From NCBI GenBank assembly GCA_947166565.1, contig CAMVEL010000001.1, positions 98,823 to 162,822 of the forward strand: a stretch of DNA of 64,000 bases. The letters are read 5' to 3'. The notes under the pieces were generated by a model, which saw only the letters and a list, made by a program, of their open reading frames with translations, did no database searches and was not told where the DNA came from. This document shows positions 51,994 to 61,173 of the stretch, piece after piece. Position 1 is the first letter of the stretch. The number at the start of each line of letters is the position of its first letter. Position numbers and translations under genes: made by a program. Source of the stretch: an uncultured Erysipelotrichaceae bacterium. Lineage in GTDB: Bacteria; Bacillota_I; Bacilli_A; RFN20; CAG-826.

Positions 51994-53380
51994 GGGCGAT
52001 TTTCCTCCCGGAAGAGACGGCTTCCTCTATATAAGGGGCTATATCCCTGATGAAGTAGCTGACGTAATGATTCAAGATGGCTTGTCCGATGTTCTTTCCC
52101 TTACGGATTTCCTTCATTTTCGCGACCATCACCTCGCCTATATCAAGATGGCTTAAGGCCAAACAAAGCATACATGCATCGTTTATTTCCTTGTTTGAGG
52201 GGTTGACCTTATCGATAACGACATGGGCTCCTGAACCTTGTTTTGGATGAATCCAGAGGCATTCGCCTTTATGGGAGAAATAGGACATCAGGAAATCGTT
52301 TTGTCTGGAATTCTTTCCATATACAAACCTAACTCCATCGATAAAGCATTCAAAAGGCATATAAGCGGAGCCTTTGACTCCTTCGTTTCTTTTCCTTGGG
52401 CCGTTTTCCTTTTCATAACGGGCAAGGTCCTCTTCCGAGGAATATTCAAGGAGTAGGAGGAAGTCATTGGCTTCCTTCAATTCTTCAATAGTCTTGTTTC
52501 TTCTATCCTCGCTATATTCTAGGGCGAGTTTGGCCTTCTTGGCTCTTTTGAAGAAATTTTCCGCGTTTTTACTTAAGGACAAGGTCTTGTTCAAAGCCAC
52601 CTTTTCTCCGTAATAATCCATGAAGCCTGATTCCAAATCGATATCATCGATATTCATGAAAATGAAATTTCCGTAATCGCCATCATTAAGGTGGTTTTTG
52701 GCCTCCGCCTCATCTTTATCGATCATCTTTAGACGGTTATTGAGGTTCTTGATCGTCCTTTTGGCTTTGTCATAAAGGGGCTTGAACTGGTTTTTCTTCC
52801 TTTTTTCGAATAAATCATCTTCCTCTTCGATATAGTGGTTGAGGAAAGCCTCATAATCAAAATCTTTGGCCTCTTTGTTTTTGGCTTCGCCTTTTTCGGG
52901 AGGAGCGTACTTTAATCCCCTAAATAAGGGTCTTGGCGATTCCAAGGAGAGAGTGAAAAGGCTGGAAAGGACGTTATCATCTTCATCAAGAAGGATGAGA
53001 TTTCCCTTAAAGGGGATCAATTCGGCAACAAGACTATATTTCCTCTCTTGATACAAATCGTCGATTGAGGAGAACCTTATCGCCAAAATGGAATCGTCGT
53101 TGATGGTTTCGATTTTATTGATTTTGCCGCCGGAAGCGACTTTCCTAAGTTGGGTGGAAAGGGTGGAACTTAAACTTGGGAAGGCAAAGGAAGTGGGGGA
53201 AATGTAAACCCGAGGCTCGTTCCCGTTAAGGACGAAGACCAAACTCTGCTTATTGGAAATCGCGAAAGCAAAGACGCCATTATCAAAATGGACGCATTTG
53301 CTGAGCCTTTTGCCGCTTAATTCCTTATCGAGAATCAAGGCATAGGCGTTAATTTCCGCGGAGTTCATTCGCATGGTCAT
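51986..53380 (-). CDS. rqcH: RqcH (NFACT family) ribosome quality-control factor, short form
   Basis: A 464-residue NFACT protein. N-terminal NFACT-N domain begins NSAEINAYALILDKEL; central charged coiled coil (KPLYDKAKRTIKNLNNRLKMI); C-terminal NFACT-R block GVRFVYGKNSRQNDFLMSYF and LWIHPKQGSGAHVVID. RqcH recruits tRNA-Ala to stalled 50S subunits to add an alanine tail. Typical Bacillota RqcH is about 560-570 residues, so about 100 are missing, probably from the middle region. GAGGA precedes the ATG by 4 bases. Confidence 0.88.
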   Translation of the reverse strand: MTMRMNSAEINAYALILDKELSGKRLSKCVHFDNGVFAFAISNKQSLVFVLNGNEPRVYISPTSFAFPSLSSTLSTQLRKVASGGKINKIETINDDSILAIRFSSIDDLYQERKYSLVAELIPFKGNLILLDEDDNVLSSLFTLSLESPRPLFRGLKYAPPEKGEAKNKEAKDFDYEAFLNHYIEEEDDLFEKRKKNQFKPLYDKAKRTIKNLNNRLKMIDKDEAEAKNHLNDGDYGNFIFMNIDDIDLESGFMDYYGEKVALNKTLSLSKNAENFFKRAKKAKLALEYSEDRRNKTIEELKEANDFLLLLEYSSEEDLARYEKENGPRKRNEGVKGSAYMPFECFIDGVRFVYGKNSRQNDFLMSYFSHKGECLWIHPKQGSGAHVVIDKVNPSNKEINDACMLCLALSHLDIGEVMVAKMKEIRKGKNIGQAILNHYVSYFIRDIAPYIEEAVSSGRKIAHE

Positions 53381-53418
53381 ATTATCCTCGCCCTTTTCTT
53401 TTAAAAGAAGGGGGTCGA

Positions 53419-53838
53419 TTAGGACCTCCTCATCTTAGATATCTTTTTGTCGAAATAGGCCTTGATGTCATCTATCAAAGAAATGTCTGCGGGAAGGAAA
53501 TCCACCTCTCCAAGTTCATCGATATCGACGAACTTTCCGTCTTCGTGTTCGAGCAAGGCTAAATGGGATCCTTCCTCAACCTTGCAGACGAAACAATGCA
53601 TTTTCAAATGGAAGGAGGGGTAATCGTAATCGATGGTCTTCAAGAAAGATTCGATGAAGATGTTCGCGTCCAATTCTTCCTTTATTTCCCTTAAGAGGCA
53701 TTCTTCGGGGGATTCTCCTTGTTCAAGTTTTCCTCCAGGAAATTCCCAGCCTCCTTTGAATTCGCCATATCCGCGTTTCGTCACGAAGACCTTATGGCCC
53801 GAAGTGATGATCGCCGCGCTTACTTCGATAATCTTCAT
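53419..53838 (-). CDS. mutT: Nudix hydrolase, MutT/8-oxo-dGTP diphosphatase-like
   Basis: A 139-residue Nudix enzyme. GGWEFPGGKLEQGESPEECLL with REIKEEL is the complete Nudix box at about residues 29-58. The surrounding sequence (VAAAIITSGHKVFVTKRGYG-like start, CFVCKVEEGSHLALLEHED) matches MutT proteins that hydrolyse oxidised dGTP. Upstream of rqcH by 38 bases on the same strand. Works with RdgB in nucleotide clean-up. Confidence 0.9.
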   Translation of the reverse strand: MKIIEVSAAIITSGHKVFVTKRGYGEFKGGWEFPGGKLEQGESPEECLLREIKEELDANIFIESFLKTIDYDYPSFHLKMHCFVCKVEEGSHLALLEHEDGKFVDIDELGEVDFLPADISLIDDIKAYFDKKISKMRRS

Positions 53839-53978
53839 TTAATCGACCCCTGTATCAATTATCCACCAAAAAAGAGGGAGGAACATAACCATTTTTCATC
53901 CCTTATTCTATAACTATGCAAAATCTTAAAGCCTTTTTCCCTCTATGGTCTTATACTTTCTCCGTTAGGAACGAACCA

Positions 53979-54785
53979 ATGAACATCTTTGAAGTAGTCA
54001 ATCATTCGATGACCCCTATGGTGGTCCTATGTCTTTTTATCCCTTTATTGGGCACGACCTTAGGCTCGGCTATGGTTTTCTTTCTCAGAAAGGAAATCAA
54101 TCCGCGCGTTCAGAAATTCCTCCTAGGGTTTGCATCGGGCGTCATGATCGCCGCTTCGATCTGGAGTTTGCTCCAACCAGCCATCTCTTCCTACCAAAAA
54201 GACGATTTCAGGATGTGGCTCATCCCTTCCCTTGGCTTCTTGGTTGGCATCGGCTTCCTCCTGTTGCTTGATTTCCTCGTCCCCCATATTCATATCAACA
54301 AAGAGGAAGAAGGCGTAAAGAAAAGCAGGCTTAGCCGCACCTCGAAGATGATGTTCGCGGTCACCCTCCACAACATTCCCGAAGGACTCGCCTTTGGCGT
54401 AGCTGCCGCCGGTGTGCTTTCCGGGACCATAACCGAACAGGCATTGCTTGTGTTATCAATTGGCATCGCTATCCAAAATTTCCCTGAAGGGGCGATCGTC
54501 TCAATGCCTTTAAGGGAGGAAGGCTTCCCAAAATGGAAGGCTTTCCTATATGGCTTCATCTCTGGGGTGGTGGAACCTATCGCCGCGGGCTTAGCGCTTC
54601 TTGTCACCTATTTCGTCAGCACCATCCTTCCGTTTACCCTTGCTTTTGCCGCCGGAGCGATGATCTATGTCGTCGCCGAAGAGCTTATTCCGGAAGCCAA
54701 CGAAGGCAGCCATTCAAATTTGGCGACCATCGGACTAGCCATAGGCTTCGTGCTCATGATGGTCCTTGACATCGCGCTAGGTTAA
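53979..54785 (+). CDS. ZIP family divalent metal transporter
   Basis: A 268-residue protein with about eight membrane segments. TLHNIPEGLAFGVAAAG near residue 150 and IQNFPEGAIVSMPL near 177 contain the two metal-binding helices (HNxPEG and NFPEG). A His-containing loop (VPHIHINKEEEG) separates the halves. Imports Zn2+ or similar ions. The ATG at 53979 is preferred because AGGA lies 9 bases upstream and the first membrane segment follows in the usual place; an upstream ATG at 53916 right after TATAAC is possible. Confidence 0.9.
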   Translation: MNIFEVVNHSMTPMVVLCLFIPLLGTTLGSAMVFFLRKEINPRVQKFLLGFASGVMIAASIWSLLQPAISSYQKDDFRMWLIPSLGFLVGIGFLLLLDFLVPHIHINKEEEGVKKSRLSRTSKMMFAVTLHNIPEGLAFGVAAAGVLSGTITEQALLVLSIGIAIQNFPEGAIVSMPLREEGFPKWKAFLYGFISGVVEPIAAGLALLVTYFVSTILPFTLAFAAGAMIYVVAEELIPEANEGSHSNLATIGLAIGFVLMMVLDIALG

Positions 54786-54798
54786 GGTCAAAAAAGCA

Positions 54799-54826
54799 TT
54801 GACCTAAACGCGCGCGAGTATAAAAT
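54799..54826 (+). promoter_or_regulatory. Promoter of gdhA
   Basis: TTGACC (54799-54804), 16 bases, TAAAAT (54821-54826). The spacer is a CG-alternating run (ACGCGCGCGAG), which may matter for melting or protein binding. Confidence 0.65.
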
Positions 54827-54861
54827 TTCACGTGTTTTGAGCAGAAAGGCAGGATAAAGGC

Positions 54862-56202
54862 ATGAATGAATATCTAGCAGGTATATACGCTAATCTCGAA
54901 AAGACCTATCCGGAACAAAAAGAATACCTCCAAGCGGCGAAAGAGATCCTTTCGACCCTCTCTATCGTCGCTGACGCCCATCCAGAATACGTAAAGGAAC
55001 GTGTTTTTGAACGCTTCGTCGAGCCCGAACGCATTATTTGCTTCAGGGTCTCTTGGCTTAACGATAAGGGAGAGGTCATGATCAATCATGGCTACCGCGT
55101 GCAGTTCTCTTCTGCTATCGGCCCTTATAAAGGCGGACTCCGTTTCCATCCTTCGGTCAATCTCAGTATTTTGAAATTCCTTGGCCTTGAACAGGTTTTG
55201 AAGAATTCGCTCACCGGACTCCCTTTAGGCGGAGGAAAAGGTGGCTCGGATTTCGATCCCAAGGGTAAAAGCGACCATGAAATCATGTCGTTTTGCCAGG
55301 CCTTCATGGATGAGCTCTACCGCCATATCGGCGAATTCACCGATGTCCCCGCGGGCGATATCGGAGTAGGCGGCAGGGAAATCGGCTATCTCTACGGCGA
55401 ATATAAGAAACTAGTTAACCGCGCGGATGGCGTCTTAACCGGGAAGCCTTTGACTTTAGGTGGATCATTGGCTAGGACCGAAGCGACCGGTTTTGGCCTT
55501 TGCTATTTTGCTAACGCCGCCCTTAAAAAGATGCGCAACGATTCGTTTGAGGGGAAGCGTGTCACGATTTCCGGCTCTGGAAACGTTGCGATCTACGCTT
55601 GCAAGAAAGCCACCGAACTCGGTGGGAAAGTCATCGCCATGAGCGATTCCTCCGGCTTTATCTATGATGAGGACGGCATCGATTTGGCTTCCATCAAGGA
55701 AATCAAGGAAGTCCGTCGCGGCAGAATCAAGGAATACCTAGATACCCATCCTTCCGCCGAATACCATGAAGGAAGCAAGGGAATCTGGTCGCTTCCAACC
55801 GACATCGCCTTACCTTGCGCCACCCAAAACGAGATCGGCCTAGAAGAAGCGAAGGCCCTCGTCAAAAACGGGCTTATCGGTATTTTCGAAGGGGCCAACA
55901 TGCCTTGCTTGCTTGAGGCTTCCCGCTATTTCATCGATAACAAGATCCTATATGGCCCAGCGAAGGCCTCCAATGCGGGAGGAGTCGCAACCTCTGGATT
56001 CGAGATGAGTCAGAATTCCATGAGGCTGTCCTGGAGTTTCGAGGAAGTCGACGCCAAATTGAAGGAAACCATGGAAGGAATCTTCCTTACCGTCTATGAA
56101 ACCGCGAAGAAATATGGCGATGAATACGATTTGCTCCTAGGGGCCAACGTCGCCGGATTCGAAAAGGTGGCAGATGCCATCTACCGTCAAGGCATAATTT
56201 GA
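54862..56202 (+). CDS. gdhA: NADP-type glutamate dehydrogenase
   Basis: A 446-residue hexameric-type GDH that aminates 2-oxoglutarate. HGYRVQFSSAIGPYKGGLRFHPSVN, GGGKGGSDFDPKGKSD (catalytic Lys) and FTDVPAGDIGVGGREIGYLYG are intact; the Rossmann loop is VTISGSGNVAIYA. Length and N-terminus match the biosynthetic NADP group. Own promoter. Provides Glu for AsnA and others. Confidence 0.97.
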   Translation: MNEYLAGIYANLEKTYPEQKEYLQAAKEILSTLSIVADAHPEYVKERVFERFVEPERIICFRVSWLNDKGEVMINHGYRVQFSSAIGPYKGGLRFHPSVNLSILKFLGLEQVLKNSLTGLPLGGGKGGSDFDPKGKSDHEIMSFCQAFMDELYRHIGEFTDVPAGDIGVGGREIGYLYGEYKKLVNRADGVLTGKPLTLGGSLARTEATGFGLCYFANAALKKMRNDSFEGKRVTISGSGNVAIYACKKATELGGKVIAMSDSSGFIYDEDGIDLASIKEIKEVRRGRIKEYLDTHPSAEYHEGSKGIWSLPTDIALPCATQNEIGLEEAKALVKNGLIGIFEGANMPCLLEASRYFIDNKILYGPAKASNAGGVATSGFEMSQNSMRLSWSFEEVDAKLKETMEGIFLTVYETAKKYGDEYDLLLGANVAGFEKVADAIYRQGII

Positions 56203-56224
56203 TATACGTTTAGGCATATTTAAG

Positions 56225-56234
56225 GAAACGGTAT
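56225..56234 (+). promoter_or_regulatory. GAAACGGTAT motif upstream of asnA
   Basis: AGGAAACGGTATCTATTTTTG here closely matches AGGAAACGGTATCAATTTTTG at 24175-24195. See the separate finding on this recurrent element. Confidence 0.35.
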
Positions 56235-56262
56235 CTATTTTTGAGTTTTATCACGACCATTT

Positions 56263-57267
56263 ATGATTCAAGATCTCACCTCCATCGATTACAAATCCTC
56301 GCTTGATTTGCTCCAAACCCAAAAGGCGATCAAATTCATCAAGGACACATTCGAAAGCCATCTCGCGGAATCCTTGGGTTTAACCCGTGTTTCCGCCCCT
56401 TTGTTCGTCCTCTCTTCCTCCGGCCTTAACGATGGCTTATCCGGAAAGGAGAAGGCGATTTCCTTCCTTTCTAAGGAAATAGAAGGCGATATCGAAATCG
56501 TCCATTCCCTTGCCAAATGGAAAAGGTATGCCCTTCATCGTTATAACATCCCCGTCCACGAAGGCATCTATACCGATATGAACGCGATTAGGAAGGATGA
56601 AAGGCTCGATCCCCTCCATTCCATCTACGTCGACCAATGGGATTACGAACTCTGCATCGAGGAGAAGGACCGTAATTTGGAATATCTCAAAGAGACGGTT
56701 AGGAAAATCTACAAAGTCCTATTGGAAGTCAGCGATCTTGTTTCGGTTCGTTATGGCATAAGCCACGACCTACCTAAGGATATATTCTTCATCACTTCCG
56801 AAGAATTGCTCTCGCTTTATCCAACTTTTTCGCCTAAGGAAAGGGAAGAGGCGATATGCAAGGATAAAGGAGCGGTTTTCCTTATTGGCATAGGCCATAA
56901 ACTTAGCAACGGCCTCCCCCATGATTCAAGAGCTCCCGATTACGATGATTGGAATCTTAATGGGGACATCCTTCTATATTACCCTCTCCTCGATACTGCG
57001 TTTGAGATATCCTCGATGGGCATTAGGGTTAGCCCCTCTTCCCTTAAGGAACAGCTTTCTTTAAGTGGAAGGAGCAAGGAACTTGATAACCCCTATTGCA
57101 AGGCGATAATCGATGGACGCCTGCCCTATTCTTTGGGTGGCGGCATTGGTCAATCCCGCCTATGCATGTATTTTTTGAACAAGGCCCATATCGGGGAAGT
57201 CCAAGCTTCCTTATGGAACAAAGATGAGGAGCAACGCCTTTCCGAATCTGGCATCACCCTCCTTTAA
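56263..57267 (+). CDS. asnA: Aspartate-ammonia ligase
   Basis: A 334-residue AsnA, which makes asparagine from aspartate, ammonia and ATP. Family blocks: ESLGLTRVSAPLFVLSSSGLND, LAKWKRYALHRY, IYTDMNAIRKDERLDPLHSIYVDQWDYE, GIGHKLSNGLPHDSRAPDYDDWNLNGDIL and GGGIGQSRLCMYFLNKAHIGEVQ. Length is typical (330). No ribosome site is visible before the ATG. It pairs functionally with gdhA just upstream. Confidence 0.97.
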   Translation: MIQDLTSIDYKSSLDLLQTQKAIKFIKDTFESHLAESLGLTRVSAPLFVLSSSGLNDGLSGKEKAISFLSKEIEGDIEIVHSLAKWKRYALHRYNIPVHEGIYTDMNAIRKDERLDPLHSIYVDQWDYELCIEEKDRNLEYLKETVRKIYKVLLEVSDLVSVRYGISHDLPKDIFFITSEELLSLYPTFSPKEREEAICKDKGAVFLIGIGHKLSNGLPHDSRAPDYDDWNLNGDILLYYPLLDTAFEISSMGIRVSPSSLKEQLSLSGRSKELDNPYCKAIIDGRLPYSLGGGIGQSRLCMYFLNKAHIGEVQASLWNKDEEQRLSESGITLL

Positions 57268-57271
57268 GAAG

Positions 57272-57844
57272 ATGGAAAAACGAGAAACCAACAACGTCGA
57301 ACTGGTTAAACGCATCACCCGTGACGGATTGCTTCTAGCAAGTCTATGCGTCTTGGGGATGTTTTCCATTCCGATGGGGGATAACGTCAAGGTTTCCCTT
57401 CAGCTCTTCGTGGTTTTCCTCATTTCCTTTCTCGCGAATTCCTGGTTCGACTGCATTCTCATAACCGCGGCCTATTTGGGGTTAGGGATGTTCATGCCGA
57501 TATATGCGGGATTCTCTTCCAACATCAGCCCAACGTTTGGGTTCGTCATCTCCTTCGTTATCGCTTCCCCCGTAATGAACCTTTTCAATAAGATCAAGGG
57601 GATTCCAGAGATATTGAGGTTAATCATATCTTGCCTTTTGGGAACCCTAATCGTCTATGCGATCGGTTCGGTTTTCCTAATGGCCTATCTAAGCCTCGAT
57701 TATCCCCGTGCCCTGATGGTCGCGGTCATCCCATATCTGCCATTCGATGCGATTAAAATCGCCTTGGCGATATTGATTTTCAAATTGCTTCCGAAGACCT
57801 TGAAGGAAGAAAGAAAAATAGATAAAGACGCGGAAGGCGAATGA
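57272..57844 (+). CDS. bioY: BioY biotin transporter (ECF S component)
   Basis: A 190-residue membrane protein with about six segments. Typical BioY features are LLLASLCVLGMFSIPM, a VSLQLFVVFLISFLANSW block near 50 and LGLGMFMPIYAGFSSNISPTFGFVISF near 80. It captures biotin from outside and, with EcfAA'T (not in this window), imports it. Start placed at the ATG at 57272, 5 bases after asnA. No biotin synthesis genes are seen; the neighbouring biotin-dependent decarboxylase and BirA give it an obvious purpose. Confidence 0.88.
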   Translation: MEKRETNNVELVKRITRDGLLLASLCVLGMFSIPMGDNVKVSLQLFVVFLISFLANSWFDCILITAAYLGLGMFMPIYAGFSSNISPTFGFVISFVIASPVMNLFNKIKGIPEILRLIISCLLGTLIVYAIGSVFLMAYLSLDYPRALMVAVIPYLPFDAIKIALAILIFKLLPKTLKEERKIDKDAEGE

Positions 57845-57989
57845 CTATCTTATTCTCCGTCCTATTTTTTATTTTAAAGCCATCGATGAGGATTCTTTCA
57901 TCGCTTTCCTTAAGAAAAACAACAAAAGGCAATAATCAATACCGTTTTCCATTCCTTTGCGTATTTTTGCTTTTTTTGCGCACATTTTT

Positions 57990-58041
57990 AAGCGCATACG
58001 CGTATTCGCGCTTGAGCAGCGCGATAATTTTGGAGTATGAT
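57990..58041 (+). promoter_or_regulatory. pckA operon promoter with 24-base dyad at the -35
   Basis: TTGAGC (58012-58017), 18 bases, TATGAT (58036-58041). AAGCGC-ATACGCGTAT-TC-GCGCTT (57990-58013) is a near-perfect dyad whose right arm runs into the -35. ATACGCGTAT is itself a palindrome. Likely an operator for the PEP carboxykinase/oxaloacetate decarboxylase operon. Confidence 0.6.
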
Positions 58042-58110
58042 AAGATGCCGAAAAGGTTGGACTAAAAACCAAAACAACAACGAAAAAAGAAAAGAAAGGT
58101 AAGGGTATTT

Positions 58111-59799
58111 ATGTCAACAAAAGCATTTTACAAAACCGAGGAAATCGGAAAGGGCAAGCCAGGGTTTGCGAAGACCCGTTCGATCATCGAGGCCGCCTTC
58201 TATGGGAATAACGTCGTCAAGATCAATTCCCTCAAGGAAGCCTATGAATTAGCGAAGAACTCCCCGGGCACCATCGTCACCGATATGCCGGTTTTCGAAG
58301 CCGAGAAGATCGGCCTCGACCGCGACGCGAAGGTTCTTCTCTTCAACGACGGCGCGATCACCGGACGTTATGCGGCCGCTAGGCGCATCCAGGGCGAGCC
58401 AGGAGTCAACGCCACCGAACTCGATAAACTTCTTATGGAAGCCGTCTATGACACCCGCTTCAAGAAGATGTACCACGCGGAAGCCTATATCGGACTTGAC
58501 CCAGAATTCATGGTCAAAGCCCACCTCCTTATCCCAGAAGGATTTGAGATGCTCGTCTATAACTGGCTCCTCAACTTCCAGTGGATCAACGACGAATACC
58601 TAAAGATGTATGCCGCCTCCAAACCAGTTGGCGATGGAAAAGAACCTGATATCTATATCTTCTCCGACCCAGCTTGGAAAGGCGCCCCAGACCGCACCGA
58701 TATCTGCGAAGGCAAGTGCCTTGCCTATTTCTCAACCAACACCAACTGCGCCGCGATCCTTGGCATGCGCTATTTCGGTGAGCATAAGAAAGGTACGCTC
58801 ACCATCGCCTGGGCCATCGCTAACCGCAACGGCTATGCTTCCTGCCACGGCGGACAGAAGGAATTCACCCTCAAAGACGGCAGCAAGTTCGTCGCTTCCG
58901 TCTATGGCCTTTCCGGCTCTGGCAAATCCACCATCACCCATGCCAAGCACGGTGGCAAATACGGCGTCAAGGTCCTCCATGACGACGCTTTCATCATCAA
59001 TGACGAGACCTGTGCCTCCATCGCCCTCGAGCCTTCCTATTTCGATAAGACCAACGATTACCCGACCGGGTGCCCAGATAACAAATATCTTATCACCGTC
59101 CAAAACTGCTCCGCGACCCGCGATGCCGATGGAAAAGTCGTCCTCGTCACCGAGGATATCCGTAACGGTAATGGCCGCGCCATCAAGTCCAAACTTTGGT
59201 CGCCAAACCGCGTCGACAAAATCGATTCCCCAGTCAACGCCATCTTCTGGATCATGAAGGATCCGACCCTTCCTCCAATCGTCAAATTGAAAGGCGCCGC
59301 CCTCGCTTCCGTCATGGGCGCGACCCTCGCCACCAAGAGAAGCTCCGCCGAGCGTCTTGCCCCTGGCGTCGATCCTAACGCCCTCGTCGTCGAGCCATAC
59401 GCGAACCCATTCCGTACCTATCCGCTCGTCAACGACTACGTCAAATTCAAACACCTCGTCGAGGAGAAGAACGTTGATTGCTACATCATCAACACCGGCG
59501 AGTTCATGGGCAAGAAAGTCCAGAAGGAAGATACCTTCGGAGTCATCGAAGCCGTCGTCGACAAAACCGCCAAATTCGAGAAATGGGGACCATTCTCCGA
59601 TATCGAGATCTACAATTGGCCGGGATTCATCCCCGATCTAAAAGACGAAGCCTACGTCGAGCAACTAATCGCCCGTATGCAGGACCGCGTCGCCTTCGTT
59701 GAAAGCCGCAAGACCGTCAAAGGCGGTTTCGACGAACTACCAGAAGACGCTCTTGAAGCCATCAAGAAGGTCGTTGAGGAAGCCAAGACGCTCAAGTAA
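58111..59799 (+). CDS. pckA: Phosphoenolpyruvate carboxykinase (ATP)
   Basis: A 562-residue ATP-type PEPCK catalysing oxaloacetate + ATP to PEP + ADP + CO2, reversible. VYGLSGSGKSTITHA near residue 268 is the P-loop, VLHDDAFIINDE the metal/kinase-2 motif, and ITGRYAAARRI binds substrate. Slightly longer than the 520-540 norm. In an anaerobe next to oxaloacetate decarboxylase the direction PEP to oxaloacetate with ATP gain is plausible. Two bases separate it from the next gene, so these form one operon. Confidence 0.97.
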   Translation: MSTKAFYKTEEIGKGKPGFAKTRSIIEAAFYGNNVVKINSLKEAYELAKNSPGTIVTDMPVFEAEKIGLDRDAKVLLFNDGAITGRYAAARRIQGEPGVNATELDKLLMEAVYDTRFKKMYHAEAYIGLDPEFMVKAHLLIPEGFEMLVYNWLLNFQWINDEYLKMYAASKPVGDGKEPDIYIFSDPAWKGAPDRTDICEGKCLAYFSTNTNCAAILGMRYFGEHKKGTLTIAWAIANRNGYASCHGGQKEFTLKDGSKFVASVYGLSGSGKSTITHAKHGGKYGVKVLHDDAFIINDETCASIALEPSYFDKTNDYPTGCPDNKYLITVQNCSATRDADGKVVLVTEDIRNGNGRAIKSKLWSPNRVDKIDSPVNAIFWIMKDPTLPPIVKLKGAALASVMGATLATKRSSAERLAPGVDPNALVVEPYANPFRTYPLVNDYVKFKHLVEEKNVDCYIINTGEFMGKKVQKEDTFGVIEAVVDKTAKFEKWGPFSDIEIYNWPGFIPDLKDEAYVEQLIARMQDRVAFVESRKTVKGGFDELPEDALEAIKKVVEEAKTLK

Positions 59800-59801
59800 T
59801 T

Positions 59802-61172
59802 ATGGGAGTCAAGGTTGTCGAAACTTGCCTTCGCGACGGACACCAATCCCTTTTCGCCACGAGGATGACCACCCCGGAAGTCCTCTTGGCGCTAGAAGAG
59901 CTTGATAAAGTCGGTTACCACGCCATTGAGATTTGGGGTGGGGCCACCTTCGATAGCTGTCTCCGTTTCCTCCACGAGGATCCATGGGAGAGGCTACGTC
60001 AAGCGAAGAAGATCTGCAAGAACACCAAATTGCAGATGCTATTCCGCGGACAAAACATCCTCGGATACCGTCATTATGCCGATGACGTCGTCGAGAAATT
60101 CGTCGAGAAATCACTTAAAAACGGCATCGATATCATCCGTATCTTCGATGCCTTGAACGATATTAGGAATCTCGAAGCGGCCGTCAAAGCCACCAAGAAA
60201 TACGGTGGCGAATGCCAAATCGCCCTTTCCTATACGACTTCCCCGGTCCATACGGTCGAATATTATGTCGAGCTCGCAAAGCGCGTCGAATCCCTTGGGG
60301 CCGATAGCCTTTGCATCAAGGATATGGCTGGTGTCTTGCTTCCAAAAGACGCCTATGAGCTTATCAGCGCCTTGAAGAAGAACACCAAGCTCCCAATCGA
60401 GCTCCATAGCCATTGCACCGGTGGACTCTGCGAGATGACTTACCTCAAAGCCATCGAAGCCGGGGTAGATATCGTCGACTGCGCCCTTTCCCCTCTTTCC
60501 GGCGGAACGAGCCAGCCCTGCACCGAGTCGCTTAATTTCGCCTTGCAAGGCACCGAATACGATCCCCATCTTAACGTCGATATGCTCAATGCGGCGGCCT
60601 CCAAGATGCAAAGCGTCCGCGCCAAATATTTAGCTAATGGGTTGCTTAATCCGAAGGTTCTTTCGGTTAACGCGAACATTATCAAATACCAGGTTCCCGG
60701 CGGCATGCTCTCCAACCTCATCAACCAGTTGAAGGCCCAAGGCGCCGAACAACGCCTCGACGAGGTTCTTTCCGAAGTTCCCCTCGTCCGTAAGGATATG
60801 GGCTACCCACCTCTTGTCACCCCGCTTTCCCAGATGGTTGGCACCCAAGCGGTCCTCAACGTCATCTCCGGCGAACGTTACAAGATTGTTCCAAAGGAAA
60901 TCAACGAATACCTCCATGGCCGTTATGGGGCCTCCCCCGCGCCGGTAAATGAGGAAATCAGGAAGAAGATTATCGGGGATGATCCAGTCATCACCTATCG
61001 TCCCGCCGATGACCTCAAGCCGGAATTCGCCGAACTCAAAAAACAATACAAGGGCATCGCCAAATCCGATGAAGACGTCCTCTCGATTGCCCTCTTTGGC
61101 GATGTTGCCATCAAATACATCAACGAACGCAACGAGGAAGATGCGGTGACCACCATCCGCGTGGAGGCCTAA
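59802..61172 (+). CDS. oadA: Oxaloacetate decarboxylase alpha subunit (carboxyltransferase part)
   Basis: A 456-residue carboxyltransferase domain: VVETCLRDGHQSLFATRMTT with the metal Asp and substrate Arg, IEIWGGATFDSCLRFLHEDPW, LFRGQNILGYRHYADD, SLCIKDMAGVLLP (carboxylated Lys region) and LHSHCTGGL (metal His pair). It transfers CO2 from oxaloacetate to biotin. Fused family members carry the biotin domain at their C-terminus (about 590 residues); here that domain is a separate gene two positions downstream. A pyruvate carboxylase B subunit is less likely given oadG and oadB beside it. Confidence 0.95.
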   Translation: MGVKVVETCLRDGHQSLFATRMTTPEVLLALEELDKVGYHAIEIWGGATFDSCLRFLHEDPWERLRQAKKICKNTKLQMLFRGQNILGYRHYADDVVEKFVEKSLKNGIDIIRIFDALNDIRNLEAAVKATKKYGGECQIALSYTTSPVHTVEYYVELAKRVESLGADSLCIKDMAGVLLPKDAYELISALKKNTKLPIELHSHCTGGLCEMTYLKAIEAGVDIVDCALSPLSGGTSQPCTESLNFALQGTEYDPHLNVDMLNAAASKMQSVRAKYLANGLLNPKVLSVNANIIKYQVPGGMLSNLINQLKAQGAEQRLDEVLSEVPLVRKDMGYPPLVTPLSQMVGTQAVLNVISGERYKIVPKEINEYLHGRYGASPAPVNEEIRKKIIGDDPVITYRPADDLKPEFAELKKQYKGIAKSDEDVLSIALFGDVAIKYINERNEEDAVTTIRVEA

Positions 61173-61173
61173 T

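Noticed and set aside
57841-58065. 74-residue plus-strand ORF after bioY
   Set aside because: Runs through the pckA operator and promoter region; hydrophobic by chance in AT-rich DNA, with no ribosome site.
58732-59454. 240-residue minus-strand ORF within pckA
   Set aside because: Antisense shadow of a strongly conserved gene caused by its codon bias.
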